Program-made: the position numbers and the translations under genes
Notes under the pieces: model-generated
The model's database searches: none
Seen by the model: only the letters and a program-made list of their open reading frames with translations
What the model was told of the DNA's origin: nothing
Assembly (NCBI GenBank): GCA_944324425.1
Contig: CALUWE010000020.1
Coordinates: 1-33,299, forward strand
Origin: Candidatus Gastranaerophilales bacterium
GTDB lineage: Bacteria; Cyanobacteriota; Vampirovibrionia; Gastranaerophilales; Gastranaerophilaceae
Length of the DNA stretch: 33,299 bases
Direction of reading: 5' to 3'
Shown: piece after piece, positions 26,272 to 33,299 of the stretch
Layout: every line of letters begins with the position of its first letter
How positions within the stretch are numbered: position 1 is the stretch's first letter

Positions 26272-27369
26272 TCAGTTATTAAATCTAAACACCATTATAT
26301 CGCCGTCTTGAACGATATAATCTTTGCCTTCCAATCTTGCAAGGCCTTTTTCTCTTGCCTGAACCCAGCCGCCCGATTTTACAAAGTCTTCATAAGAAAC
26401 AACTTCCGCTTTAATGAAGCCTTTTTCAAAATCCGTGTGGATAACACCTGCCGCTTGAGGCGCTTTTGTGCCTTTTTTAATAGTCCATGCTTTAACTTCT
26501 TTTTCGCCTGCTGTTATGTAGGTTTGAAGCCCAAGAAGGTCGTATGCTGATTTAATCATTTTATCTATGCCTGAGGTTTCAACGCCCAAATCTTGAAGAT
26601 AAGTTTTTGCTTCTTCTTTTCCCAAAGAAACAAGTTCAGATTCAATTTGAGCGCTTATAACAACCGTTTTAGCACCTTGTTTATCGGCATATTCTTTTAC
26701 CTGATTAACATAATCATTGCCTGTTAATAAATCATTTTCTGAAACATTTGCGCAATAAATTACAGGTTTTGTCATAAGCAAGAAGAAATTTTTTACTATT
26801 TTTTGTTCTTCTTCATCAAATAATTCGGGAACATTAATAAAATGCCCTTTTTCAAGATATGGCATTATTCTTTCTATGATTGAATTTTCTAAAACCGCCT
26901 CTTTGTCGCCTGATTTTGCGGTTTTTGTGATTTTTTTCAATCTGTTTTCTAATGTTTGAATATCAGCTAAGGCAAGTTCCGTATTTATTGTTTCAATGTC
27001 ATCAACAGGGTCGATTCTTCCTGCAACATGGATTGTGTTCGGGTCATCAAAACATCTTACAACCTGAATTATGGCATCGCATTCTCTGATATTTGCCAAA
27101 AACTGGTTGCCTAAACCTTCCCCTTTACTTGCGCCTTTAACAAGCCCTGCAATATCAACAAATTGAATTGCGGCAGGAACAACATTATCTGTTTTTACCA
27201 TTGGCTGCAGAACGTAAAGCCTTTCATCAGGCACATTTACAACACCCACATTGGGCTCAATAGTGCAAAAAGGGTAATTTGCACTTTGAGCATTATCAGA
27301 TGTGGTTAAAGCGTTAAAAAGGGTTGATTTTCCAACGTTTGGAAGCCCAACTATTCCGCATTTTAGCAT
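26272..27369 (-). CDS. ychF: Ribosome-binding ATPase YchF (Obg family)
   Basis: Universal P-loop nucleotidase that binds ribosomes and prefers ATP to GTP. 365 residues. G1 loop GLPNVGKST (8-16), G3 [17 protein letters not shown], and ANVSEND in place of the GTP-specifying NKxD, the family's hallmark. The C-terminal TGS domain ([20 protein letters not shown], then [14 protein letters not shown]) is complete. It begins inside the pfp gene (7-base overlap ATGCTAA), so translation is coupled to the glycolytic enzyme. Confidence 0.96.
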   Translation of the reverse strand: MLKCGIVGLPNVGKSTLFNALTTSDNAQSANYPFCTIEPNVGVVNVPDERLYVLQPMVKTDNVVPAAIQFVDIAGLVKGASKGEGLGNQFLANIRECDAIIQVVRCFDDPNTIHVAGRIDPVDDIETINTELALADIQTLENRLKKITKTAKSGDKEAVLENSIIERIMPYLEKGHFINVPELFDEEEQKIVKNFFLLMTKPVIYCANVSENDLLTGNDYVNQVKEYADKQGAKTVVISAQIESELVSLGKEEAKTYLQDLGVETSGIDKMIKSAYDLLGLQTYITAGEKEVKAWTIKKGTKAPQAAGVIHTDFEKGFIKAEVVSYEDFVKSGGWVQAREKGLARLEGKDYIVQDGDIMVFRFNN

Positions 27370-29039
27370 TTTGCAGGCACCTTCTGTTCTAATTGAAGCG
27401 TGATTGTTGTATTATCGCAAACTTCAGTAGGGCCATAATATTGAATAGCACCAGGGAAAATGTAGCAATCATTAAGTGCATAATTTTCTCTGTTTGCTTC
27501 AAATTCTTTAAATACAGGGCCATCCAGTTCAACAAGCGCTTTTTGAATAACAGGTTTCATAACACCATGGCGTTTTTCCATATTCATCATCATTGTTAAT
27601 GGAACACCGCCTGCCCTCCATTCAGAAGCAGGTGCTGTTAAATTTTTAACGCTTGATAAATACCCAGTTAAACCTGCCAAGATAAGTGCAAATGCGTTGT
27701 AACCTAATGAATAGCAGTAATCCGCATCAAAATTGGATGGCATTGCGCATCTTCCTTCGTAACCAAAGAAGTGTGCTTGTTCAGAGAATTTACCGTTGTA
27801 TTTGCCTTCAGCTTTTAATTTTTTGAGGTTAGCTTTAACCATTTCAATTAAAAGTTTTTCAGTTTCAATTTTTGAAACCTGAACATTGCCGTGGGGGTCT
27901 CTATCCATTAATAATTGAGCTTTAATTAAATTAGGCAATGAATTAAATACAAATGCATTGTCTTTGTCTAATTTTGATGAGATGATTTCATATTTTGTTT
28001 CATTTGCTGCATTAACAAAAGCTTCATCTTTTTCTAAAACAGCTAAAAGGTCGTTTAAGCTTTGAATCATTGTTTTCATTTCAGGGATAAATTCAATTAA
28101 CCCTTCAGGAATTAATGCAACACCAAAGTTTTTGCCTTTTTCAGCTCTTTTAACAACAACATCTGTTATATAATCAACGATTGATTTTAAAGATTGTTTT
28201 TTAGCTTCAACTTCTTCTGAAATTAAAGCAATGTTTGGTTGAGTTTGAAGTGCAACTTCTAAACCAACGTGCGTTGCAGACCTTCCCATTAATTTAATGA
28301 AGTGCCAATATTTTTTAGCTGAGTTTGCATCTCTTTGAATGTTACCGACAAGTTCAGCATAGGTTTTTGTAGCTGTATCAAAACCGAATGAAATTTCGAT
28401 TTGTGAATTTTTAAGGTCGCCATCAATTGTTTTCGGGCAGCCGATTACTTGAATGCCAGTGTTTTTAGCTTTTAACCATTGAGCAAGCATGCAAGCGTTT
28501 GTGTTTGAATCATCGCCGCCAATAATAACTATTGCGTTGATATTTAATTGTTCGCAAACTTTTAATGATTTTTCAAATTGTTCTTCCGTTTCAAGTTTTG
28601 TTCTGCCTGAACCAATAATATCAAAACCGCCTGTGTTTCTGTAAGCGTCAATAAATTTATCATCAAATTCAACACATTTGCCATCAATTATGCCGCTTGG
28701 GCCGCCCAAGAAACCATAGAGTTTGTTATTGGGGTTTGCTTGTTTAATAGCATCGTATAAACCTGCAATAACGTTGTGGCCGCCCGGGGCTTGGCCGCCA
28801 GATAAAATTACACCAACGTTTTTATTTGCCAAATTGAGCGATTCACCCGCATTTGAAAAAGAAACAATCGGGCCTCCGTAAACATCTTTAAAAAGTTTTT
28901 CAATGTCTTCTTTGTCTTTTACGGCAGAAGTTTTTTCGCCGAATGTAAATTTAACGTTTTTAATGCCTTCTTGAAGAGCGCCTGCTAATTTGGGGTTATA
29001 GCCCAATCTTGCCTTATGAAGGGGTGATAAATCTCTCAT
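27363..29039 (-). CDS. pfp: Diphosphate-dependent fructose-6-phosphate 1-phosphotransferase
   Basis: Reversible phosphorylation of fructose 6-phosphate with PPi in place of ATP. 558 residues, the long-type PPi-PFK size. [16 protein letters not shown] (76-91), GGDDSN (174-179), where the second Asp marks PPi rather than ATP use, and [10 protein letters not shown] (202-211) with the catalytic Asp are present, followed by [12 protein letters not shown] strong AAGGAG lies about 8 bases before the ATG. First gene of the pfp-ychF pair. The enzyme suits a fermentative anaerobe that saves ATP by using PPi. Confidence 0.95.
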   Translation of the reverse strand: MRDLSPLHKARLGYNPKLAGALQEGIKNVKFTFGEKTSAVKDKEDIEKLFKDVYGGPIVSFSNAGESLNLANKNVGVILSGGQAPGGHNVIAGLYDAIKQANPNNKLYGFLGGPSGIIDGKCVEFDDKFIDAYRNTGGFDIIGSGRTKLETEEQFEKSLKVCEQLNINAIVIIGGDDSNTNACMLAQWLKAKNTGIQVIGCPKTIDGDLKNSQIEISFGFDTATKTYAELVGNIQRDANSAKKYWHFIKLMGRSATHVGLEVALQTQPNIALISEEVEAKKQSLKSIVDYITDVVVKRAEKGKNFGVALIPEGLIEFIPEMKTMIQSLNDLLAVLEKDEAFVNAANETKYEIISSKLDKDNAFVFNSLPNLIKAQLLMDRDPHGNVQVSKIETEKLLIEMVKANLKKLKAEGKYNGKFSEQAHFFGYEGRCAMPSNFDADYCYSLGYNAFALILAGLTGYLSSVKNLTAPASEWRAGGVPLTMMMNMEKRHGVMKPVIQKALVELDGPVFKEFEANRENYALNDCYIFPGAIQYYGPTEVCDNTTITLQLEQKVPAKC

Positions 29040-29151
29040 ACATAATCTCCTTACTTATTTATGGTTGATATTTTAATACAAAAATAATTAATTTAAAAGA
29101 ATAACGGGCAAAAATTTATTTTCAGAGGCATTAACATTTCAGGTGCGATAT

Positions 29152-30378
29152 ATGATAAAAGCTGTCGGTTTATATAATAATTTTCAAATACCCGCTTGCA
29201 GCAAAAAGGCGGAACTAAAAAAAGATAAAAGAGCTCAAATTGGCTCCCTTTCATCTTTCGATAATTTTTCAAGCCTTGCTTTTTTAGGGAACAAACAAAC
29301 TTCAAGAGTTGAGGTTTTAAATTTAATTCAAAATGAAGAACCTTTTAGTGAAGCAGGCTATAAAGGAACAGTTTATAAATTGGAAAATAAAAACGGCTTA
29401 TTTGCGGTTAAAATTGCAAGAACGCCCGAATTCAGCTTTTCCAAAGAAGCCGAAGTTTTAAAAAAAGTGCCAAACGGTTTAGGCGAAAGCCAAAGATTTG
29501 TTGATTATTTTAAAGACCCGAAAACAGGCAGAGACATTCTTGTTTCAACCTTTGCAAAGGGCAAAAAAGGCGTTTTAACAGCCGATGATGATTTTAAAAG
29601 GTTTTTTGAAAACCTGCTTTTGCTTGATAGGGAAGGAATATACCATGGCGATTTGAATATGGAAAATTGCCTTTTTAATAACGGCGACATTAATTTAATT
29701 GATTTTGGCGAAGGCAGCTTTTTTAATTTGGGCGACAGCTATGACGAAATGTACCCCGATTTTATGCTAAAAAGCAATGCCTGCAACTTGGAGCAAAACG
29801 GCATACCCGATTGCATTAAAAAATGGGATGATATGGGCTTAAATTTAAAAGAGACATTTAAAAAATATTTAAGAGCAAAAGGTGAATTTTATTCAAAACA
29901 TTCAACTCTGTTGGGTGAAAATGCACCAAGAGAAGCCCTTTTATTTGAACAAAATTTGGCAAGAGTTTTATCAAACCCAAGTGATGATGTTATTCAAAAC
30001 GAATTAAGAAGAATAGACCTTTTATATACATTTGAACACTCTGACACTGCCGTTAATTACAAAAGAATACCCGAGATGGGAATAAGAAATTGGAATTTAA
30101 CAATTGAAAAAGCGAATACCATGCTCGATAAAATAAATGAAACCTTGAAAAAGCCATTAAGCGAAGATGAAAGAACCTATTTTGAATTCCAAAAACAAAC
30201 GGCAAATAAGCTTCATGAAACGTATAAAAATTGGGGAAATTCAACAATAGAGTGGATGAAAGACTCTATGAAAAAAGATTATTCCGAATTAAGCCCCCAT
30301 GAAAAAGATTTCAGAGAAAATGCAGGCAAAGTTATGGAGCTTCCGCCTGATTTATACGGAATGGTTGTTAATCAATAA
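29152..30378 (+). CDS. Protein-kinase-like protein of unknown substrate
   Basis: 408 residues from ATG 29152, which has AGGTG 6 bases upstream; an in-frame GTG at 29143 overlaps that site. After a 50-residue leader ending in FLGNKQ the kinase core is visible: AGYKGTVYKL (Gly loop, about 68-77), AVKIA (Lys 87), KEAEVL (Glu 99), YHGDLNMEN (catalytic Asp 167, Asn 172) and LIDFGEG (metal Asp 184). The HGDLN loop resembles bacterial small-molecule and Fam20/APH-like kinases as well as Ser/Thr kinases, so the substrate class is open. The C-terminal 200 residues are helical and unmatched. No signal peptide. Stands alone, upstream of tRNA-Gly. Confidence 0.8.
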   Translation: MIKAVGLYNNFQIPACSKKAELKKDKRAQIGSLSSFDNFSSLAFLGNKQTSRVEVLNLIQNEEPFSEAGYKGTVYKLENKNGLFAVKIARTPEFSFSKEAEVLKKVPNGLGESQRFVDYFKDPKTGRDILVSTFAKGKKGVLTADDDFKRFFENLLLLDREGIYHGDLNMENCLFNNGDINLIDFGEGSFFNLGDSYDEMYPDFMLKSNACNLEQNGIPDCIKKWDDMGLNLKETFKKYLRAKGEFYSKHSTLLGENAPREALLFEQNLARVLSNPSDDVIQNELRRIDLLYTFEHSDTAVNYKRIPEMGIRNWNLTIEKANTMLDKINETLKKPLSEDERTYFEFQKQTANKLHETYKNWGNSTIEWMKDSMKKDYSELSPHEKDFRENAGKVMELPPDLYGMVVNQ

Positions 30379-30384
30379 AAACTG

Positions 30385-30412
30385 TTGACAGAAAATTTTG
30401 ATTAAGTATTAT
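30385..30412 (+). promoter_or_regulatory. Promoter of tRNA-Gly
   Basis: Perfect TTGACA (30385-30390), 16-base spacer, TATTAT (30407-30412), about 20 bases before the tRNA 5' end. Confidence 0.75.
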
Positions 30413-30431
30413 GATTATACGGAACGCAATT

Positions 30432-30506
30432 GCGGGAGTAATTCAGTGGTAGAATGCTTCCTTGCCAAGGAAGATGTCGCGAGTTCGATCCTCGTCTCCC
30501 GCTCCA
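30432..30506 (+). tRNA. tRNA-Gly (anticodon GCC)
   Basis: Acceptor GCGGGAG/CTCCCGC, anticodon stem CTTCC/GGAAG with loop TTGCCAA (GCC, reads GGC/GGU), T-loop GTTCGATCC, discriminator T and encoded CCA. 75 bases with CCA. Confidence 0.97.
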
Positions 30507-30522
30507 TTTAAAAAGATGATTT

Positions 30523-30551
30523 AAGAACCTAAGAATAAGGTTCTTTTTTAT
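30523..30551 (+). terminator. Terminator of tRNA-Gly
   Basis: AAGAACCT / AGGTTCTT with a 7-base loop, followed by TTTTTATTTT, 17 bases after the tRNA CCA. Confidence 0.85.
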
Positions 30552-30569
30552 TTTGAAATCTTTTTCTTA

Positions 30570-31646
30570 TTAATCATTTTTGCGCAGATTAATTGAATTA
30601 AACATTTTTCTTTTTAAAAACTTTAAAAATTCGCCAAAATAAACTGTTGAAATAATTCCTGCAACAAAATAAAAATACGTTGTTTTTAGAGGAAAATAAA
30701 ACCAATAAATATCGCTTGAATTTTTAATATCAAAGGGTATTCCATTTATGCATAAAAATGAATAAGTTAAAATGTTAAAAACAAGCAGGTGGTTTGCCAT
30801 TATATGGTAGCTGTTTTGCCCGATTTTATGGAGAAAATTCCAATTTTTAAGATAGGGGAAAATAACTTCAATTATAAATAATGTTATATAAATGCCCGTT
30901 AAACTTGTTAAAATTGAAACAAAGGGGTTATAAAATTTGCCCCAAACCAAAAGATAATGAAGCCCGATGCCGTCTTGAGGCGTAAAATCTTTATTAAAAA
31001 ACCACAAAATTGCCTGCAAAATTAAAACGGAATATAAAATTTTCGGAGTAAAAATGTTTATCTTATCTTCGATTTTATTTTTATAAATAAACCCTAAATG
31101 AACAAAAAACAGGGCAAAAAAGCTTCTTATAAAAGGAAGAATAAAAATATTATCGGAAAATTTATCCAAGCTTGCCGCAAAAAAGGCAAGAATTAAATAA
31201 AATAAAATTCGAGGTCCAAAATCAAGTTTAATGTATGAACAAATTTTATATAAAATTAAAGTGATAAATAAACAAGGCACAAACCACAAAGGTGAAATTA
31301 AATCTAATTGGTGGCCCGTTAAAAACGGCATAATCAGTTCATTGTATAAATTTACGGGCATACCCCAAAATTTGCCCGCAATTGGCGCTATTAAAAAGGT
31401 TATTCCGATATAAAAAATTTCATATAAAAAATATGGAACCATTAAGCTTTTTATTCTTTTTTTAACAAGTTCAAAAAAGCCGTAGTTTTCCCTAAAAAGC
31501 ATTCCCGCTATAAAGAAAAATAAAATAACCTGAAAAGAATATGGCGGAAACATTGGAATTAAGGAAAATTCCAAGTGCCCTGACACAACAATTAAAATTG
31601 CAAGAGCTTTTAGAAAATTAATTTTATTGTTAAAAATTTCTGCCAT
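30570..31646 (-). CDS. Membrane acyltransferase, Acyl_transf_3 (OatA/NolL-like) family
   Basis: About 358 residues with roughly ten membrane helices, e.g. LKALAILIVVSG, FQVILFFFIAGML and LYEIFYIGITFLIAPI. The family's N-terminal motif is seen as NFLKALAILIVVSGH (His near residue 24, with Lys where Arg is usual) and FFFIAGMLFRENYG. Members add acetyl or other acyl groups to sugars of exopolysaccharide, LPS O-antigen or peptidoglycan; the acceptor here cannot be told. ATG 31646 is preferred; its GGAG is 13 bases away, and an in-frame GTG at 31667 has none, so the start is uncertain. The C-terminus is short and basic. Monocistronic. Confidence 0.85.
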   Translation of the reverse strand: MAEIFNNKINFLKALAILIVVSGHLEFSLIPMFPPYSFQVILFFFIAGMLFRENYGFFELVKKRIKSLMVPYFLYEIFYIGITFLIAPIAGKFWGMPVNLYNELIMPFLTGHQLDLISPLWFVPCLFITLILYKICSYIKLDFGPRILFYLILAFFAASLDKFSDNIFILPFIRSFFALFFVHLGFIYKNKIEDKINIFTPKILYSVLILQAILWFFNKDFTPQDGIGLHYLLVWGKFYNPFVSILTSLTGIYITLFIIEVIFPYLKNWNFLHKIGQNSYHIMANHLLVFNILTYSFLCINGIPFDIKNSSDIYWFYFPLKTTYFYFVAGIISTVYFGEFLKFLKRKMFNSINLRKND

Positions 31647-31739
31647 AATTTTATTTATGCTCCACACATTTTTAAATGGTTAATTCTTATTTGTGCGCAT
31701 TAAAGTACATCAAACCATCATTCAAAATTCTCTTACAGT

Positions 31740-32642
31740 CTATAAAATTTCTCTTAAATTTTCAACCATCCTGTCTGCTATTTTCGGCTTTTTGCTGCTT
31801 TTTGAGGTTGTTAAATCGCACACATCTTTTTCAAAATCTTTAGGTAAAACCGTACAATTATCTTTTGCATATTGAACAAGCCTTTTTTCACCGGGGTGCA
31901 AAAGTTCGTTTTTTGCAAATATTATATCAAAATAACTTGCCAAAAATGCGGAAGTTCTGTGATTAACGCTGTTTTCATCGCCTCTGTTTACGGCTTTTTG
32001 AAGCTGTTCCAGATACGATGCAAAGGGTTTATCTTTTAATAACATCATATTTCTTTTAATTATGTTATCTTGAAGTTCTTTTGGATACGGGGTGTTCAAT
32101 TTTTCCTTCATTCCTTTGAGCCAGCCTGTTCTGTCAAATTTTTCATCCATTATGCTTAATGTATACAAAAAACATGTGGTATAGCCGTTTGAAGCGTTAT
32201 GTTTTACCCAAACATTATCATAGTTGTCTTCAATCCATTTTTTATCAAAATACATAACATCAAATTCAGTGCCTGTTGAATCAACTCTAAATTCATCCCC
32301 TGCACCAAAATATTCTTGCCCTATTTCATGGCGTGAAGAATATTTTTTAATTATCTTTTCACGTTCCGAAATCGGAATATCTTTATTTGTAAATATATAA
32401 ACATCAACATCCGAAGAATTATCGGTTCTTTTTGAAGCGCTTGAACCTCCTATGCCAATGGCTTCGACACCTTCAAGTTGTTGAAACTCACTTACGACGG
32501 TATTAATCATATCTTCTTTTTTGCTATCTTCCTTTTTACTTGCACTTTTTACAAAAACATCTTGACCCGTAAAATATGTTTTTTGCGGCATTTTATGCGA
32601 ATAGAAAGAAAATGCCGGCATAATTGCAGAACTTATTCTCAT
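31740..32642 (-). CDS. Nucleotidyltransferase-fold protein (DNA polymerase beta superfamily), function unknown
   Basis: 300 residues from ATG 32642. The NT core is visible: GIGGSSASKRTDNSSDVDVYIF, i.e. GGS (65-67) then D78-x-D80, and a third acidic strand EFDVMYFD (Asp 128). A helical C-terminal half (YLEQLQKAVNRGDENSVNHR) resembles the all-helical partner domain of DUF4037-like or aminoglycoside-adenylyltransferase-like proteins. The N-terminus MRISSAIMPAFSFYSHKMPQ leads to TYFTGQ, the lineage-type leader. No signal peptide. The ATG has only a weak upstream site; a TTG at 32651 is in frame. Could adenylylate a small molecule, tRNA or protein; no adjacent antitoxin-like gene was seen. Confidence 0.75.
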   Translation of the reverse strand: MRISSAIMPAFSFYSHKMPQKTYFTGQDVFVKSASKKEDSKKEDMINTVVSEFQQLEGVEAIGIGGSSASKRTDNSSDVDVYIFTNKDIPISEREKIIKKYSSRHEIGQEYFGAGDEFRVDSTGTEFDVMYFDKKWIEDNYDNVWVKHNASNGYTTCFLYTLSIMDEKFDRTGWLKGMKEKLNTPYPKELQDNIIKRNMMLLKDKPFASYLEQLQKAVNRGDENSVNHRTSAFLASYFDIIFAKNELLHPGEKRLVQYAKDNCTVLPKDFEKDVCDLTTSKSSKKPKIADRMVENLREIL

Positions 32643-32684
32643 AGTATACAACTCGACTTTTAAATTTCAAAACAACAAAAAAAT

Positions 32685-32717
32685 TATCGCATAAAAAAAA
32701 TTTATGCGATATTTTTT
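32685..32717. terminator. Bidirectional hairpin after the transglycosylase gene
   Basis: An 11-bp stem TATCGCATAAA / TTTATGCGATA with a 5-base loop. T tracts flank it on both strands. It lies 20-50 bases past the minus-strand stop at 32737. Confidence 0.8.
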
Positions 32718-32736
32718 GATATTAAAGAATAATGCT

Positions 32737-33299
32737 CTAGCCAAGTCTTGAATAAACGGCATTTACGTAATTTTGACCGCCTGATGTATTTATGCCGTTC
32801 GGGTTTCCTTGGTTGTACATTGCAAGCATAGCATCTGTTGAACCTGTTTTTGAGTAGTCATATTTTAACAATAGAACCATCATCTCTAAAGCCTTGTTCG
32901 GGTTTGACCTGTCGGCTGAAGTATAGCTTGTTCCATATTGGTTGTTAACTTCCTGAACGGCACATTCGTGAAACTGCCCCAAGCCCACAGCAAGCCCGCT
33001 ATCGCCGACTATTGTTGCATTATAGCCTGATTCTTGCCTTATTTGAGCGCAAAGGGTAACGGGGTCTATACAGCCGTTGCCCCATTCTTCAGATTCACAA
33101 AGGTTTGTAAGATAATCCATTGTTTCTTCTTGGCTCATACCCAAGGTTGAACAAAGGGTGTCAAATTCATTCCAAGCATCGCCCCCTGCTTCTTGAAGTT
33201 TTTTTAGCCATTCGGCACCATTGCCCGTAGCGCCTGAGAATGAGTTTTCTTTTTCAAGCTGTTGGTTTTTAAGCTCTGTTATTTTCTCATCTATTTCTT
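32737..33299 (-). CDS. Lytic transglycosylase (SLT/goose-lysozyme-like domain), 5'-partial
   Basis: Cleaves the glycan of peptidoglycan with 1,6-anhydro products in the family. The frame stays open to the window end, so the TTG at 33144 is internal and the N-terminus lies outside. Visible from the N-side: a Glu/Lys/Gln coiled-coil stretch (EIDEKITELKNQQLEKEN), then ATGNGAEWLKKLQEAGGDAW, then the SLT domain with AQIRQESGYN (catalytic Glu), VGLGQF, and AMYNQGNPNGI matching the A-Y-N-x-G motif. Three Cys residues before and near the domain could be disulfide-bonded if exported. Terminates in YSRLG and a TAG stop. The unseen part may hold a signal peptide or other domains. Confidence 0.85.
   Translation of the reverse strand, partial: EIDEKITELKNQQLEKENSFSGATGNGAEWLKKLQEAGGDAWNEFDTLCSTLGMSQEETMDYLTNLCESEEWGNGCIDPVTLCAQIRQESGYNATIVGDSGLAVGLGQFHECAVQEVNNQYGTSYTSADRSNPNKALEMMVLLLKYDYSKTGSTDAMLAMYNQGNPNGINTSGGQNYVNAVYSRLG

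Noticed and set aside
33142..33144. TTG at 33144 as a start for the transglycosylase
   Set aside because: The frame continues upstream to the window end with coherent coiled-coil sequence.

Overview
The window is AT-rich and densely coded. It looks like the chromosome of a diderm gut bacterium of the Candidatus Gastranaerophilales (Melainabacteria/Vampirovibrionia) type. That placement is an inference from four traits: a lipid A/LPS-transport cluster; a PPi-dependent phosphofructokinase; prepilins with the N-terminus FTLAEVLITL; and several lineage-type hypothetical proteins that begin M(R/I)(I/V)S... and carry an early 'F-x-G' patch. No insertion sequence, integrase, CRISPR array or rRNA was seen.

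Layout. Positions 1-7862 (+): an arginine biosynthesis operon, argF(partial)-argG-argH-argC-argJ-argB-argD, closed by a terminator hairpin that overlaps the argD stop. It is an ArgJ-type (acetyl-recycling) pathway with tightly spaced or overlapping genes. Positions 7878-8380 (-): tRNA-Ala(GGC) and a small unknown protein. Positions 8565-13547 (+): a single 1660-residue protein. It ends in a clear R-S-E class ADP-ribosyltransferase domain, preceded by a kinase-like domain and a glycine-rich hydrophobic segment. This is the most unusual gene here and looks like a toxin or effector. Positions 13618-19228 (-): tRNA-Ser(CGA) behind an envelope operon read lptC, lptA-like, lpxI, lpxB, CDP-alcohol phosphatidyltransferase, trmL, nnrD. 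Positions 19351-20174 (-): two small unknown genes with their own terminator.

Positions 20260-23924: purB, tgt and ndk (-), with a putative HEAGH metallopeptidase (+) between purB and tgt. Positions 24064-26162: a small unknown gene (+) and two paralogous pilin-like genes (-). Positions 26272-29039 (-): pfp followed by ychF, overlapping by 7 bases. Positions 29152-30506 (+): a protein-kinase-like gene, then tRNA-Gly(GCC) with a good promoter and terminator. Positions 30570-33299 (-): a membrane acyltransferase, a DNA polymerase beta-type nucleotidyltransferase-like protein, and the C-terminal part of a lytic transglycosylase that runs off the window end.

Housekeeping metabolism (arginine, purine, glycolysis, tRNA modification, lipid A) is interleaved with single accessory genes that look host- or neighbour-directed (ADP-ribosyltransferase, kinase-like, metallopeptidase, nucleotidyltransferase). 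Five proteins, four of them single-gene units, share the short N-terminal leader pattern, which may be a lineage-specific tag. No gap longer than about 300 bases lacks a gene.
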